Shown here: piece by piece, positions 7,121 to 15,454 of the stretch
How positions within the stretch are numbered: position 1 is the stretch's first letter
Layout: each line of letters opens with the position of its first letter
Assembly (NCBI GenBank): GCA_045605445.1
Contig: JAZUPZ010000029.1
Span: 1-64,000, forward strand
Length of the DNA stretch: 64,000 bases
DNA from: CAZMHL01 sp045605445
Lineage (GTDB): Bacteria; Bacillota; Clostridia; RGIG6154
Direction of reading: 5' to 3'
The notes under the pieces: model-generated
Seen by the model: only the letters and a program-made list of their open reading frames with translations
Database searches by the model: none
Told to the model about the DNA's origin: nothing
Translations under genes and position numbers: made by a program

Positions 7121-7912
7121 TTAACTCCTTATAAGTTCAAATAATACTCCGCCGATTTCTCTTAAAAAGAAGGTTGGGAAAAAGGTTATAAGCGTTTTAG
7201 CTGAAACGCTGAAGCTTTTAATTCCCTGCTTTCTTGCAAGCTCTCTTGCTCTGTACTGGTGAAATTCGTTGGTTATAATCGTAATTTCAGGTGCAAGGTT
7301 GTTTTCCTCTATAACCTTTTTTGTGAACCTTATGTTTTCCTCTGTTGAGGTTGATTTGTCTTCAAGGAAAAGCCTGTTTTTATCAATGCCTCTGTCTGTA
7401 AGCCATTGGTACATAGCCAGGGCTTCGCTTGTAGGTTCGTCGGCTCCCTGACCGCCGCTTAATACGCATTTTAATTCGGGGTTTTTGCACAGATAGTCAT
7501 ATGCCGCATTGAGCCTTTCTGTAAGCATAAGGCTGGGACCGTAGGGCTTAACCTGACAGCCGAGAACAACAACGGTTGTTTCCTTATCGGGCTCATTGTT
7601 AAAGGCTCCCGTTATTTTAACACTTGCATAAATAACGAAAATCACAGCTAATGCAAGAAAAACCGAGGTAATAACAAGAAGAAGCTTTCTGGCATAGAGA
7701 AAATTATTTACCTTTTTGAAAAAAATTCCATATAAGGTAAGCAAAAGGCTTGCAACTGTTCCAAGCATATTTCCTGCATTTAAGATTCCGTAAATTGCAA
7801 GGGGTGCAACAAACCATATTAAAAAAATTACCCCCGTAATTATAATTATATTCTTTAATATTTTAATTATAACCACCTTCCTTCTTTTTCGTCTTAAAGA
7901 AGGTGTATACAA
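7121..7912 (-). CDS. YdcF/SanA-like DUF218 membrane protein
   Basis: Three N-terminal membrane segments (about residues 17-40, 47-66 and 77-99) precede a DUF218 domain. The domain starts at VVVLGCQVKPYGPS and includes VLSGGQGADEPTSEALAM and the C-terminal EFHQYRARELARKQG block. The family is linked to cell-envelope and lipid-carrier metabolism (ElyC, SanA), with no firm reaction. The ATG at 7912 overlaps the upstream acyltransferase by 50 bp. A GTG at 7876, with AAGGAAG just before it, is an alternative that would shorten the protein to about 251 residues. The operon context suggests envelope lipid or polysaccharide modification. Confidence 0.8.
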   Translation of the reverse strand: MYTPSLRRKRRKVVIIKILKNIIIITGVIFLIWFVAPLAIYGILNAGNMLGTVASLLLTLYGIFFKKVNNFLYARKLLLVITSVFLALAVIFVIYASVKITGAFNNEPDKETTVVVLGCQVKPYGPSLMLTERLNAAYDYLCKNPELKCVLSGGQGADEPTSEALAMYQWLTDRGIDKNRLFLEDKSTSTEENIRFTKKVIEENNLAPEITIITNEFHQYRARELARKQGIKSFSVSAKTLITFFPTFFLREIGGVLFELIRS

Positions 7913-8849
7913 ACATCAATCCGAAAATAACGGCAGAGGAAACAAGAAAACGTCCGCCTGCAGTTAAGCTTGTGGTTGGAAAAATGTCGTACTGAAGAAT
8001 CGAAAGTGCCAGAAGGTGATAAAGATAAATATTAAATGATGTAACCTCAAAAGCCTTTGAAAGGCGGTAAAGAGGAGAACATCTGTCTTTTAAAAATACA
8101 AATATCCCGTGAAGGGCACAAATTGCAAAGGTAACATAAATAACGTTTACAAGGTTTGCATATCGGTATAAAAATTCTCCCGCTGCAGACAAATACAGAA
8201 GTCTTAAATGCAAAATTGCAAAGCTTATAAAGCCTATCAGACCCGCAAGGTGAAGCTTTGAAAACTTTTCGTTCAGTTTCAGCTTTGAAAACGCCATTCC
8301 CACTATAAAATAAAAAATGTAAGATCCGAAAAATCTGTCCGAATATGTAAAAGGGAAAAACTGCTGAAAGGCAACGGTAATTATAAAAGCTAAAAGTGAG
8401 GTTACCTTCGGGAATTTTTCAAAAAGCCCCTTTAAAAACGGAAACAGCAGATAAAGCTGAAGGGCAATAACAATGTAGTAAAAATGAGCGGCAAGGGTGC
8501 CCAGAAAAATATACTGCGGCAGGTCCTTTAATGAAACCCACTGTTTGCTTAAAAAATAGAAAAAGTAAACAAAAACGCAGGCAAGGTAGGGGAGGAAAAT
8601 CTTTTCAAATCTTCCCGCAAAGAACTTTTTTAAGTTTATTTTATTGCCGTCAAATTTGTTGTAAAGCTTGAACCCGCTTAAAAAAATAAAAGCGGGAACA
8701 GAAAAACACAGAATTCTGTTAACAATAAAAATAACCGTATGGGGCAGTTGTCCGAAAGCAAGCTCCGTTACCGGAACAGAGGTAAGATGAATCATAACAA
8801 CGCAAAAACACAAAAAAGCGTTCATTAACGTAATTTCCTTAAATTTCAT
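7863..8849 (-). CDS. Acyltransferase family 3 (OafA/YrhL-type) membrane protein
   Basis: This 328-residue multi-span protein has the acyltransferase-3 layout: about ten hydrophobic helices, with FLCFCVVMIHLTSVPV in the first helix carrying the family His (MIHL), and the SVPAFIFLSGFKLY stretch near residue 52. Such proteins move acetyl or succinyl groups onto extracellular glycans and lipids. It sits between a CrtO-like acyltransferase and a YdcF protein, which supports an envelope-modification role. The start codon has GGAGA upstream, and the downstream gene begins inside its 3' end. Confidence 0.85.
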   Translation of the reverse strand: MKFKEITLMNAFLCFCVVMIHLTSVPVTELAFGQLPHTVIFIVNRILCFSVPAFIFLSGFKLYNKFDGNKINLKKFFAGRFEKIFLPYLACVFVYFFYFLSKQWVSLKDLPQYIFLGTLAAHFYYIVIALQLYLLFPFLKGLFEKFPKVTSLLAFIITVAFQQFFPFTYSDRFFGSYIFYFIVGMAFSKLKLNEKFSKLHLAGLIGFISFAILHLRLLYLSAAGEFLYRYANLVNVIYVTFAICALHGIFVFLKDRCSPLYRLSKAFEVTSFNIYLYHLLALSILQYDIFPTTSLTAGGRFLVSSAVIFGLMFVYTFFKTKKKEGGYN

Positions 8850-8861
8850 TTCGGTCTCCTT

Positions 8862-9434
8862 TTAAACAATTTGTTTTTTTGCTCTTTTTCTGAACTCAAT
8901 GACTTTTAAAACTCTCGGTCTGTTGTATCTTTGAATAACAATAAACTGACCGTCAAAAATCATTGCAATAATTGCTGTGGCAAGAAAAATGTAAAACTGT
9001 CCCCATAAAACTGAAAACAAAATACTTGTAAGGGAAATAACCTCGTTAACCCAATGGTCAACCTCTGATTTTGTCATAACATCTGCAATTTCCTCAAGGG
9101 AATGCTTTTTAAGAGAAAAAGCGTCGGGGTCATATGTAAGGGCTTTGCCTTTCCATTTTTTTACCATAAGCATTCTGTAAAGCCTTTTTTCAAAAAACCT
9201 TTCTCTGAACCAGAAGTGGTTTTTGTCTATTTTAAACAGCTTTGTAACGTTGCCCATAATGATGCGAAGCCAGAAATGATACATAATCATAAAAGCCACA
9301 ATCCCCGTCCACAGAATATTTCCGTTTTCGGAAAAATTGCCGTAATATAAGGTAAAACATATTACGGAAGTTATAGCAGTAATTGTAATTACGGCGTACA
9401 TAAATATCGCCGGACCGCTGGGTTTTTTACTCAT
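8862..9434 (-). CDS. CrtO-like (glycosyl-diaponeurosporenoate acyltransferase family) membrane protein
   Basis: This 190-residue protein has two N-terminal and one or two C-terminal membrane segments. It carries the features of the staphylococcal CrtO acyltransferase family: a FRERFFEKRLYRMLMVKKWK block near residue 75, a conserved His-Trp (DHWVNEV), and a C-terminal IQRYNRPRVLK motif. CrtO esterifies a glycosylated carotenoid, but no carotenoid genes are seen here, so the substrate is probably another glycolipid. It is the first gene of the four-gene minus-strand operon, 12 bp upstream of the acyltransferase-3 gene. Confidence 0.7.
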   Translation of the reverse strand: MSKKPSGPAIFMYAVITITAITSVICFTLYYGNFSENGNILWTGIVAFMIMYHFWLRIIMGNVTKLFKIDKNHFWFRERFFEKRLYRMLMVKKWKGKALTYDPDAFSLKKHSLEEIADVMTKSEVDHWVNEVISLTSILFSVLWGQFYIFLATAIIAMIFDGQFIVIQRYNRPRVLKVIEFRKRAKKQIV

Positions 9435-9613
9435 TTTGTGCTCCTTTTAGTGAAGTTTTGGCTTTCGCAAAAGTGAAGTAGTTCGCTTCGCTCACAGAAA
9501 AGTATTGTACTATGTACAAAGTGAAGTTAAGTTTGCCGCTCTGCAGCAAGGCAGAACTTCACTACGAAGTAATTTCACTGACTTTAGTCAACTTCTTTTG
9601 CCGTCAGGCAAAC
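9435..9613. repeat. GTGAAGT-rich intergenic repeat region
   Basis: This 179-bp gap holds several copies of GTGAAGT and its complement ACTTCAC, giving a dispersed inverted-repeat pattern (for example 9451-9457, 9471-9477 and 9520-9526 against about 9555-9561). It must contain the promoter of the CrtO-like operon and the end of the methyltransferase transcript. No gene is seen. Confidence 0.45.
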
Positions 9614-10918
9614 TTAGCTGGAAAGCGTCAGCAAAGCTACGCTTTCCACATGAAACGTGTTAGGGAACATATCTACCGGGGTTATGGGTGATATGTTGTA
9701 TTTTTGTGAAAGAACCTTAAGGTCTCTTGCAAGGGTTGCGGGGGAGCAGGAGATGTAAACTATTTTTTCTGTTCCCGTTTCAAGAAGTAGTTTTAAAAGT
9801 GATTCGTCGCAGCCTTTTCTTGGAGGGTCGAGAATAATTGCATCTGGTTTTAAGCCTTTTTCCGCAAGCTTTGGAAAAATCTCCTCCGCAGGTCCTGCAA
9901 AATACTCTGCATTTTCTACGCCGTTTAAATCCTTGTTTATAATTGCATCCTTAACGGCATCCTCAACAATTTCAACTCCGATAATCTTTTTTGCCTTATC
10001 TGCCATAAAAAGACCAATTGAGCCGGTTCCGCAGTAAAGGTCAAGAAGAGTTTCTTCTCCTTTCAAATCAAGAAGCTCCTTGGCTTTGGAGTAAAGAACC
10101 TCTGTCTGAGTCGGGTTAACCTGGAAAAAGGACAGGGGAGAAATGTTAAATTTCAGGCTGCCTATTTCTGCCTGAATTTTATCGTCTCCGTAAAGGGTAA
10201 TGTTTTTTTTGCCCAGAATAACGTTTGTGTCCTCGGGGTTAACGTTTAAAATTATGCTTTTTATTTTGTCTGAAATTTTAAGAAGCTCTTTTACAAGCAC
10301 CTGAGTAAAAGGAAGCTTTGAGCTTTTTGAAACAAGAACAACCATACACGAATCTTTGCCGTATCTGGTATAAATGTGCTTTATTTTCGCATTGGATTTT
10401 TCAATGTAAAGCATAACCCCTTCAATAATTTTCTCGTCGAGAGGATTCTGCATAAAGCATTTTTTCAAGGGAACAATGTTGTGGCTCCTTAAAGCATAAA
10501 ATCCGCAAACGCCACCGTCAACAGGATACTGAGCCTTATTACGGTATTCAAAAGGGTTCTCCATGCCGATAACGTCGTTAACCTTAATATCAAGGTTTGC
10601 ATATTTTTTAACGCAGTCTTCAACCTGTGCCTTTTTTATTTTAAGCTGCTCTTCGTAAGAAAGATGCATAAGGTGACATCCGCCGCATCTTGAAAAAACG
10701 GGGCATATGGGTTCTCTGCGCTCTACTGAAGGAGAAATAACCTTAATGAGCTTGCCGAAGGCATGGGTCTTTAAAACCTTTAAAACCTTAAACTCAATTT
10801 CTTCTCCTTTTATTGCATAGGGAACAAAAACCGTAAAACCATCAATTTTAACAATTCCTTCTCCCGAAAAGCCGTTGTTTTCAACTTTTGCTCTTAAAAT
10901 CTGATTCTTTTTAAGCAT
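9614..10918 (-). CDS. 23S rRNA (uracil-C5)-methyltransferase, RlmD/RlmCD family
   Basis: This 434-residue SAM-dependent enzyme adds a methyl group to C5 of a 23S rRNA uridine. It has an N-terminal TRAM domain (about residues 1-58), an iron-sulfur cysteine set (CPVFSRCGGCHLMH near 72-85), and the Rossmann SAM loop LLDLYCGTGSIGLFMA near 295. The catalytic stretch is DPPRKGCDESLL, followed by IVYISCSPATLARDL, where the nucleophilic Cys lies. All key motifs are intact. In Firmicutes a single enzyme of this type (RlmCD) may modify two sites, so the exact target is uncertain. The promoter is a clear TTGACA-17-TAAAAT. Confidence 0.92.
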   Translation of the reverse strand: MLKKNQILRAKVENNGFSGEGIVKIDGFTVFVPYAIKGEEIEFKVLKVLKTHAFGKLIKVISPSVERREPICPVFSRCGGCHLMHLSYEEQLKIKKAQVEDCVKKYANLDIKVNDVIGMENPFEYRNKAQYPVDGGVCGFYALRSHNIVPLKKCFMQNPLDEKIIEGVMLYIEKSNAKIKHIYTRYGKDSCMVVLVSKSSKLPFTQVLVKELLKISDKIKSIILNVNPEDTNVILGKKNITLYGDDKIQAEIGSLKFNISPLSFFQVNPTQTEVLYSKAKELLDLKGEETLLDLYCGTGSIGLFMADKAKKIIGVEIVEDAVKDAIINKDLNGVENAEYFAGPAEEIFPKLAEKGLKPDAIILDPPRKGCDESLLKLLLETGTEKIVYISCSPATLARDLKVLSQKYNISPITPVDMFPNTFHVESVALLTLSS

Positions 10919-10945
10919 AATTATCTCCTGAAAGTTAATAAGATA

Positions 10946-10974
10946 ATTTTAATATAAATATAAATTATTGTCAA
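10946..10974 (-). promoter_or_regulatory. Promoter of the rRNA methyltransferase gene
   Basis: Read leftward: TTGACA (10974-10969), 17 bp, TAAAAT (10951-10946). This matches the sigma-A consensus closely. Confidence 0.8.
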
Positions 10975-11020
10975 ATCTCATCAATTTTGTTGCAAATTAT
11001 ATAATAAATCGGTTTTACTA

Positions 11021-11049
11021 TTGAAAAAACGAGGTATATATGTTAAAAT
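11021..11049 (+). promoter_or_regulatory. rnf operon promoter
   Basis: TTGAAA (11021-11026), a 17-bp spacer and TAAAAT (11044-11049). Transcription would begin near 11056, giving a leader of about 115 nt before rnfC. Confidence 0.8.
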
Positions 11050-11061
11050 TGTAATGTATTT

Positions 11062-11162
11062 TAGCTGTAGGAAGTCGGGGAAAGGTAGGAGTTCCCGGAA
11101 ATCCGCGGTACAGATTAAAATAAAACAATCCGGGGGGCATAACCCTCCCGAAGATCGGAGAA
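11062..11162 (+). promoter_or_regulatory. Structured 5' leader of rnfC, candidate riboswitch
   Basis: An outer stem CTGTA/TACAG (11065-11069 with 11109-11113) encloses a GGGGAA/TTCCC hairpin. A second hairpin pairs CGGGGGG with CCCTCCCG (about 11131-11150). The CTCC in that right arm can instead pair with the GGAG Shine-Dalgarno (about 11157-11160), so the two folds are mutually exclusive. It does not match the FMN, cobalamin, TPP or c-di-GMP consensus as I recall them. A sodium-sensing leader is an idea only. Confidence 0.5.
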
Positions 11163-11169
11163 TTGATTT

Positions 11170-12519
11170 ATGAAACTTAAAACCTTTAAAGGTGGTATTC
11201 ATCCGCCTGAAACAAAGGAAAGCACAAACAAAATTCCCGTAACGAGACATCAGCCGACAGAGGAAATAATAATTCCTTTAAGACAGCATATCGGTGCGCC
11301 CTGCGAGCCGGTTGTTGAGGTGGGCGACAGAGTTTATATGGGTCAGAAAATCGGAGACAGCGAAGCTTTTGTTTCCGCCCCTGTGCATTCTTCCGTTTCC
11401 GGCGAAGTAACGGCGCTTAAAAAATATCCTCATCCCGGTGGCGGTGAGGCTCTTTGTGTTTTTATTAAAAACGACTTCAAAGACGAGCTTGACCCGTCTA
11501 TAACCCCATGGAATCTGGATTTTAATCCGAAAGAGGTTAAAAAATTCGTAAATTCCATTGAACCAAAGGAAATTGTCAGAAAGGCAAGAGAAGCAGGAAT
11601 AACGGGAATGGGCGGAGCGGCTTTCCCGCTTCACGTTAAGCTTTCGCCTCCCGAGGGAACAAAAATCGATACTGTAGTAATAAACGGTGCAGAATGTGAG
11701 CCCTACTTAACCTCAGACCACAGAGCAATGCTTGAAAGACCTCAGGAAATTCTTGTGGGCGTGCTTCTTATGATAAGGGCGGTTAATGCGGAAAAGGCGA
11801 TAATTGCAATAGAAAGCAATAAGCCCGATGCAATCAGACTTATGAGAGAGCTTGCGGCAGACTATCCTTTGATTACCGTTGCAGAGCTTAAGACAAAATA
11901 TCCTCAGGGAAGTGAAAAACAGCTTATTCAGGCAATAACAAAAAAACAGGTACCTTCAGGAGGGCTTCCGTCTTCCGTAGGACTTGTGGTTTCAAATATC
12001 GACACCTGCTCTGCAGTTGCAAAAGCGGTGGTAAGAAATATGCCTCTTATAGAAAGAAACGTAACCGTTTCAGGGGATGCAGTAAAAAAGCCTACAAACT
12101 TTTCTGTAAGAGTCGGTGTAAAATTCAGAAGCCTTTTCGAAGCCTGCGACGGCTTTAAGGTTGAACCTGAAAAAATTGTTCAGGGCGGACCTATGATGGG
12201 GATTTCCCAATGCTCAATGGATGTTCCCGTAATAAAAGGAACATCGGGAATTCTTGCTTTTGCAAAGCCTGAAACTTACGGAAAAGATGAAAGCGTTTGT
12301 ATCAGATGTTCAAAGTGCGTAGACGTATGTCCCATGAGGCTTATGCCAAACGCCCTTTCGGTATTCTCGGTTGCGGGGGACACGGAAAAGCTTTCCGAAT
12401 ATCACATAATGGATTGTATGGAATGCGGCTCCTGTACTTATATCTGCCCGCAGAGACGTTTTATAGTTCAGCATATAAAGGCAGGAAAATCCTTGCTGAA
12501 AGCAAAAATTAATAAATAA
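11170..12519 (+). CDS. rnfC: Rnf complex subunit RnfC
   Basis: RnfC is the peripheral subunit that exchanges electrons with NAD and passes them to the membrane part of the ferredoxin:NAD oxidoreductase. The 449-residue protein has the N-terminal barrel domain (GGIHPPETKEST at about 9-20), the NuoF-like flavin and NADH-binding region with GITGMGGAAFPLHVK and VINGAECEPYLTSDHRAML, and two C-terminal 4Fe-4S motifs (CIRCSKCVDVCP near 378 and CMECGSCTYICP near 417). It is the first gene of the six-gene rnf operon, behind a structured leader. Confidence 0.95.
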   Translation: MKLKTFKGGIHPPETKESTNKIPVTRHQPTEEIIIPLRQHIGAPCEPVVEVGDRVYMGQKIGDSEAFVSAPVHSSVSGEVTALKKYPHPGGGEALCVFIKNDFKDELDPSITPWNLDFNPKEVKKFVNSIEPKEIVRKAREAGITGMGGAAFPLHVKLSPPEGTKIDTVVINGAECEPYLTSDHRAMLERPQEILVGVLLMIRAVNAEKAIIAIESNKPDAIRLMRELAADYPLITVAELKTKYPQGSEKQLIQAITKKQVPSGGLPSSVGLVVSNIDTCSAVAKAVVRNMPLIERNVTVSGDAVKKPTNFSVRVGVKFRSLFEACDGFKVEPEKIVQGGPMMGISQCSMDVPVIKGTSGILAFAKPETYGKDESVCIRCSKCVDVCPMRLMPNALSVFSVAGDTEKLSEYHIMDCMECGSCTYICPQRRFIVQHIKAGKSLLKAKINK

Positions 12520-12640
12520 TAAATAATAAAGAATAAAAAAGGTTCAAAACCTTGCGGTTTTGTTTTCATTTAATAAAAGCAAAAGCGAGATAGTAGAGCG
12601 AACTGATTTTATTATTTATTATTTCTTCTTTATTCTTTAA
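12512..12640 (+). repeat. AT-heptad/hairpin intergenic element, copy K
   Basis: This element fills the rnfC-rnfD gap. The left end has TAATAAATAATAAAGAATAAAA, here given as overlapping repeats of TAATAAA and GAATAAA. The right end carries the complement type (TTTATTATTTATTATTTC). In between is a hairpin CAAAACC-ttgc-GGTTTTG. The stem bases differ from copies J and L but the pairing is kept. Confidence 0.55.
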
Positions 12641-12655
12641 AGAAAGGAATATAAT

Positions 12656-13597
12656 ATGGATAATCTTATAGTTTCATATGCTCCTCATATCAGGACAAAC
12701 AGAACTACAAAAAATCTTATGACAGATGTTGTAATTGCAATGCTTCCTCTGCTTATTGCGGGAATATGGATTTTCGGAATTCCTGCACTTGTACATACTG
12801 TTATCTGCGTAGCTTCCTGTATTGCTTTTGAATATATCTGGGAGAAAATCTTCAAGCTTAACATAACTGTAACTGATATGTCGGCTGTAATAACGGGAAT
12901 GCTTCTTGCATTCAACCTTCCTGTTTCTGCCCCTTATTGGGTAGGCATTGCAGGATCAGCCTTTGCAATAATAATTGTAAAAATGTTTTTCGGCGGACTC
13001 GGTAATAACTTTGTGAATCCTGCTCTTGCAGGCAGAGTGTTCCTTCTTGCCTGCTATCCGGTTATAATGACAAACTGGACAGAGCCGGGCTTTACGTCAG
13101 CTCTTTATACCGATGCTCTTTCAACGGCAACCCCGCTGGGAATTCTCAAAGAGTCGGGAGAAATGGCAACAAGCTATTTTGACTTGTTTTTCGGAAATAT
13201 CGGCGGTTGTATCGGCGAGGTAAGTACTTTTGCAATTTTAATCGGCTTTATATATCTTCTGGTAAGAAAGGTAATAACCTGGAGAATTCCGGTGATATAT
13301 GTGGCAATAGTATATATTCTTTCAACCCTTTTGGGCTATGACGGACTTTACTGCATTCTCTCCGGTGGACTTATGCTGGGCGCAGTATTTATGGCAACCG
13401 ATTATGTAACCAGTCCTATGTCGGGCAGAGGTCAGATAATTTTTGCCGCAGGCCTTGGAATATTAACAGTAGTGATAAGAGTATTCGGCAAGCTTCCCGA
13501 AGGCGTAAGCTATTCAATACTTATTATGAACATAGTAACGCCGCTGATTGACAAATACGTTAAAAATCGCATTTACGGTGGCGTTAAGAACGACTAA
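12656..13597 (+). CDS. rnfD: Rnf complex subunit RnfD
   Basis: RnfD is a 313-residue integral membrane protein with about nine or ten helices; it forms part of the ion-translocating core and carries covalently bound FMN. Family blocks seen are SYAPHIRTNRTTKNLM at the N terminus, GGLGNNFVNPALAGRVF near 116-132, the probable flavinylation segment ALSTATPLGIL near 158, and TDYVTSPMSGRGQII near 256. GAAAGGA precedes the ATG. The stop codon lies within a foldback element. Confidence 0.95.
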   Translation: MDNLIVSYAPHIRTNRTTKNLMTDVVIAMLPLLIAGIWIFGIPALVHTVICVASCIAFEYIWEKIFKLNITVTDMSAVITGMLLAFNLPVSAPYWVGIAGSAFAIIIVKMFFGGLGNNFVNPALAGRVFLLACYPVIMTNWTEPGFTSALYTDALSTATPLGILKESGEMATSYFDLFFGNIGGCIGEVSTFAILIGFIYLLVRKVITWRIPVIYVAIVYILSTLLGYDGLYCILSGGLMLGAVFMATDYVTSPMSGRGQIIFAAGLGILTVVIRVFGKLPEGVSYSILIMNIVTPLIDKYVKNRIYGGVKND

Positions 13598-13683
13598 ATT
13601 TGTTCATCTTGCATCTTTGCCTGCTCCCTCGATTACACAAAGTACACTTCGGACAGTCAAATGCGCAATATGAATCAAATTTT
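13596..13683 (+). repeat. Stop-codon foldback element, copy B
   Basis: The outer arms AAATTTG/CAAATTT and TTCATCTTG/CAATATGAA are shared with copy A. The core is CATCTTTG/CAAATG-type, different from copy A but again complementary, with a TACACAAAGTAC tip. It overlaps the rnfD stop codon. The remaining 46 bp to rnfG carry the rnfG ribosome site only. Confidence 0.75.
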
Positions 13684-13729
13684 CCTTGTTTTTTGGCATT
13701 AAATTGATAAAGAAAGGAAAAACACTGGA

Positions 13730-14284
13730 ATGAAAAATAATAATTCCGTATTAAAAATGGTGCTTACGCTTGTAGTAATTGCCGTTGTTTCTGCGGGAGC
13801 AATGAGCTATGTAAACAAAATCACAGCTCCCATAATTGCACAACGCGATGCTCAGAAGCTTCAGAATGCTTTAGGCGAGGTTCTTAAGGCAGATGGCTTT
13901 TCTGTTATAAGCGAAACCGAAAGTCTTACGGTGTACGAAGCCGTAACAGCCGGCGAAATTTCCGGATACTGCATTGTTAATCTTTCGGCAGGCTATGGCG
14001 GAGATCTTAAAATAATGACAGGTGTTGATTTAAACGGAGCCGTTACGGGGGTTTCAATTTTAAGTCACAGTGAAACTGCAGGGCTCGGGGCAAATGCCGA
14101 CAAGCCCGAATTCAAAGAACAGTATAAAGGAAAAACCTCAGAAATTTCGGTAAGCAAAACAAAGGCTTCCGAAAATGAAATAAAGGCTCTTTCGGGAGCA
14201 ACGGTAACCTCCGAGGCTGTTACCAAAGCGGTAAACGAAGCAATTGCTGGGGCAGAAAAATATCTGAAAGGGGGAGAAAAATAA
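13730..14284 (+). CDS. rnfG: Rnf complex subunit RnfG
   Basis: RnfG is a 184-residue membrane-anchored subunit with covalently attached FMN on the outer face. One N-terminal helix (about 10-28) is followed by the FMN-binding domain with GYGGDLKIMTGVD and HSETAGLGANA. The flavinylation motif LSGATVTSEAV near 158 contains the modified Thr. Its stop codon overlaps the rnfE ATG, so translation is coupled. Confidence 0.95.
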   Translation: MKNNNSVLKMVLTLVVIAVVSAGAMSYVNKITAPIIAQRDAQKLQNALGEVLKADGFSVISETESLTVYEAVTAGEISGYCIVNLSAGYGGDLKIMTGVDLNGAVTGVSILSHSETAGLGANADKPEFKEQYKGKTSEISVSKTKASENEIKALSGATVTSEAVTKAVNEAIAGAEKYLKGGEK

Positions 14285-14868
14285 TGCGTGATTTTATAAA
14301 AGGTCTTTTTAAGGAAAATCCTGTTTTTGTTCTCCTTCTCGGTATGTGTCCAACCCTTTCAACCACAACCTCAGTGACAAATGCAATCGGAATGGGACTT
14401 TCAGCAACGGCGGTTTTAATCTGTTCAAATGTGGTTATATCCGCATTAAGAAAGGTTATTCCCGACAAGGTAAGAATTGCGGCATACATAGTTGTAATTG
14501 CAACCTTCGTTTCAATAACCGAGCTTCTGCTCAAGGCGTATATCCCGTCTCTTTCAGAGGCTCTGGGCGTGTTTATTCCCCTTATTGTTGTTAACTGTAT
14601 AATTCTTGCAAGGGCAGAAGCCTTTGCTTCAAAAAACGGAATTTTTGCTTCCTTTATGGACGGCGCCGGAATGGGACTTGGATTTACAATTGCCCTTACA
14701 ATTCTTGCAACAATCCGTGAAATTATCGGAGCGGGAAGCTTTATGGGAATAAATATCTTAGGCTCAGGCTACCAGCCGGCAATAATGTTTATTCTTCCGG
14801 CAGGCGGATTTTTAACTCTCGGAATAGTTCTTGGAGTAATCAATCTTATTAAGGGGGACAGAGTATAA
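14284..14868 (+). CDS. rnfE: Rnf complex subunit RnfE
   Basis: RnfE is a 194-residue six-helix membrane subunit. RnfE and RnfA are inverted paralogues that line the electron and ion path. The family stretch LLGMCPTLSTTTSVTNAIGM near residues 19-38 contains the conserved Cys. IVVNCIILARAEAFAS near 103 contains the second, the pair that ligates an iron-sulfur centre inside the membrane. The start overlaps the rnfG stop and the end overlaps the rnfA start (both ATGA-type). Confidence 0.95.
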   Translation: MRDFIKGLFKENPVFVLLLGMCPTLSTTTSVTNAIGMGLSATAVLICSNVVISALRKVIPDKVRIAAYIVVIATFVSITELLLKAYIPSLSEALGVFIPLIVVNCIILARAEAFASKNGIFASFMDGAGMGLGFTIALTILATIREIIGAGSFMGINILGSGYQPAIMFILPAGGFLTLGIVLGVINLIKGDRV

Positions 14869-15452
14869 TGGAACTTGGAAAAAGCTTACTTTCAATCCTT
14901 TTAATGGGACTTCTTACAAACAACTTTATTTTCTCAAGATTTATGGGAACCTGTCCGTTCTTCGGAGTTTCCAAACGAACGGATACCGCCTTTGGTATGG
15001 GTATGGCGGTAACCTTTGTAATGACAATTTCAGGGGTAGTTACTTATGTTGTTTACAAAAATTTCCTTGTACCCTACGACCTTATGTATCTTAAAACAAT
15101 AGTGTTTATATTTATAATTGCGGCTCTTGTTCAGTTTGTTGAAATGGCGCTTCAGAAGTTTCTTCCCGCCCTTTACACATCTCTTGGAATTTATCTGCCG
15201 CTTATAACAACAAACTGTGCGGTTTTAGGCGCAGTTCTCCTTGTTGTTGATACCTATAAATATGAAACTCTTATCGAAGCGCTGGTATTTAATTTAAGTG
15301 CGGCATTGGGCTTTACCCTTGCAATAGTGCTCCTTGCCGGCGTTCGTGAAAGACTTGAAACAGCACCAATTCCGAAGTTCTTAAAAGGATTTCCGATAGT
15401 TCTTGTTTCTGCGGCGTTGATTGCCATGTCCTTTACGGGTTTATCTTTTTAA
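14868..15452 (+). CDS. rnfA: Rnf complex subunit RnfA
   Basis: RnfA is a 194-residue six-helix membrane subunit, paralogous to RnfE. It shows NNFIFSRFMGTCPFFGVSK near residues 18-36 and LITTNCAVLGAVLLV near 111-125, each with the conserved Cys. The ATG overlaps the rnfE stop codon. The following 188-bp gap before rnfB is filled by an intergenic element. Confidence 0.95.
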   Translation: MELGKSLLSILLMGLLTNNFIFSRFMGTCPFFGVSKRTDTAFGMGMAVTFVMTISGVVTYVVYKNFLVPYDLMYLKTIVFIFIIAALVQFVEMALQKFLPALYTSLGIYLPLITTNCAVLGAVLLVVDTYKYETLIEALVFNLSAALGFTLAIVLLAGVRERLETAPIPKFLKGFPIVLVSAALIAMSFTGLSF

Positions 15453-15454
15453 AA

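Noticed and set aside
11062..11162. FMN or cobalamin riboswitch upstream of rnfC
   Set aside because: The conserved motifs and their order do not fit; only short GC-rich similarities exist.
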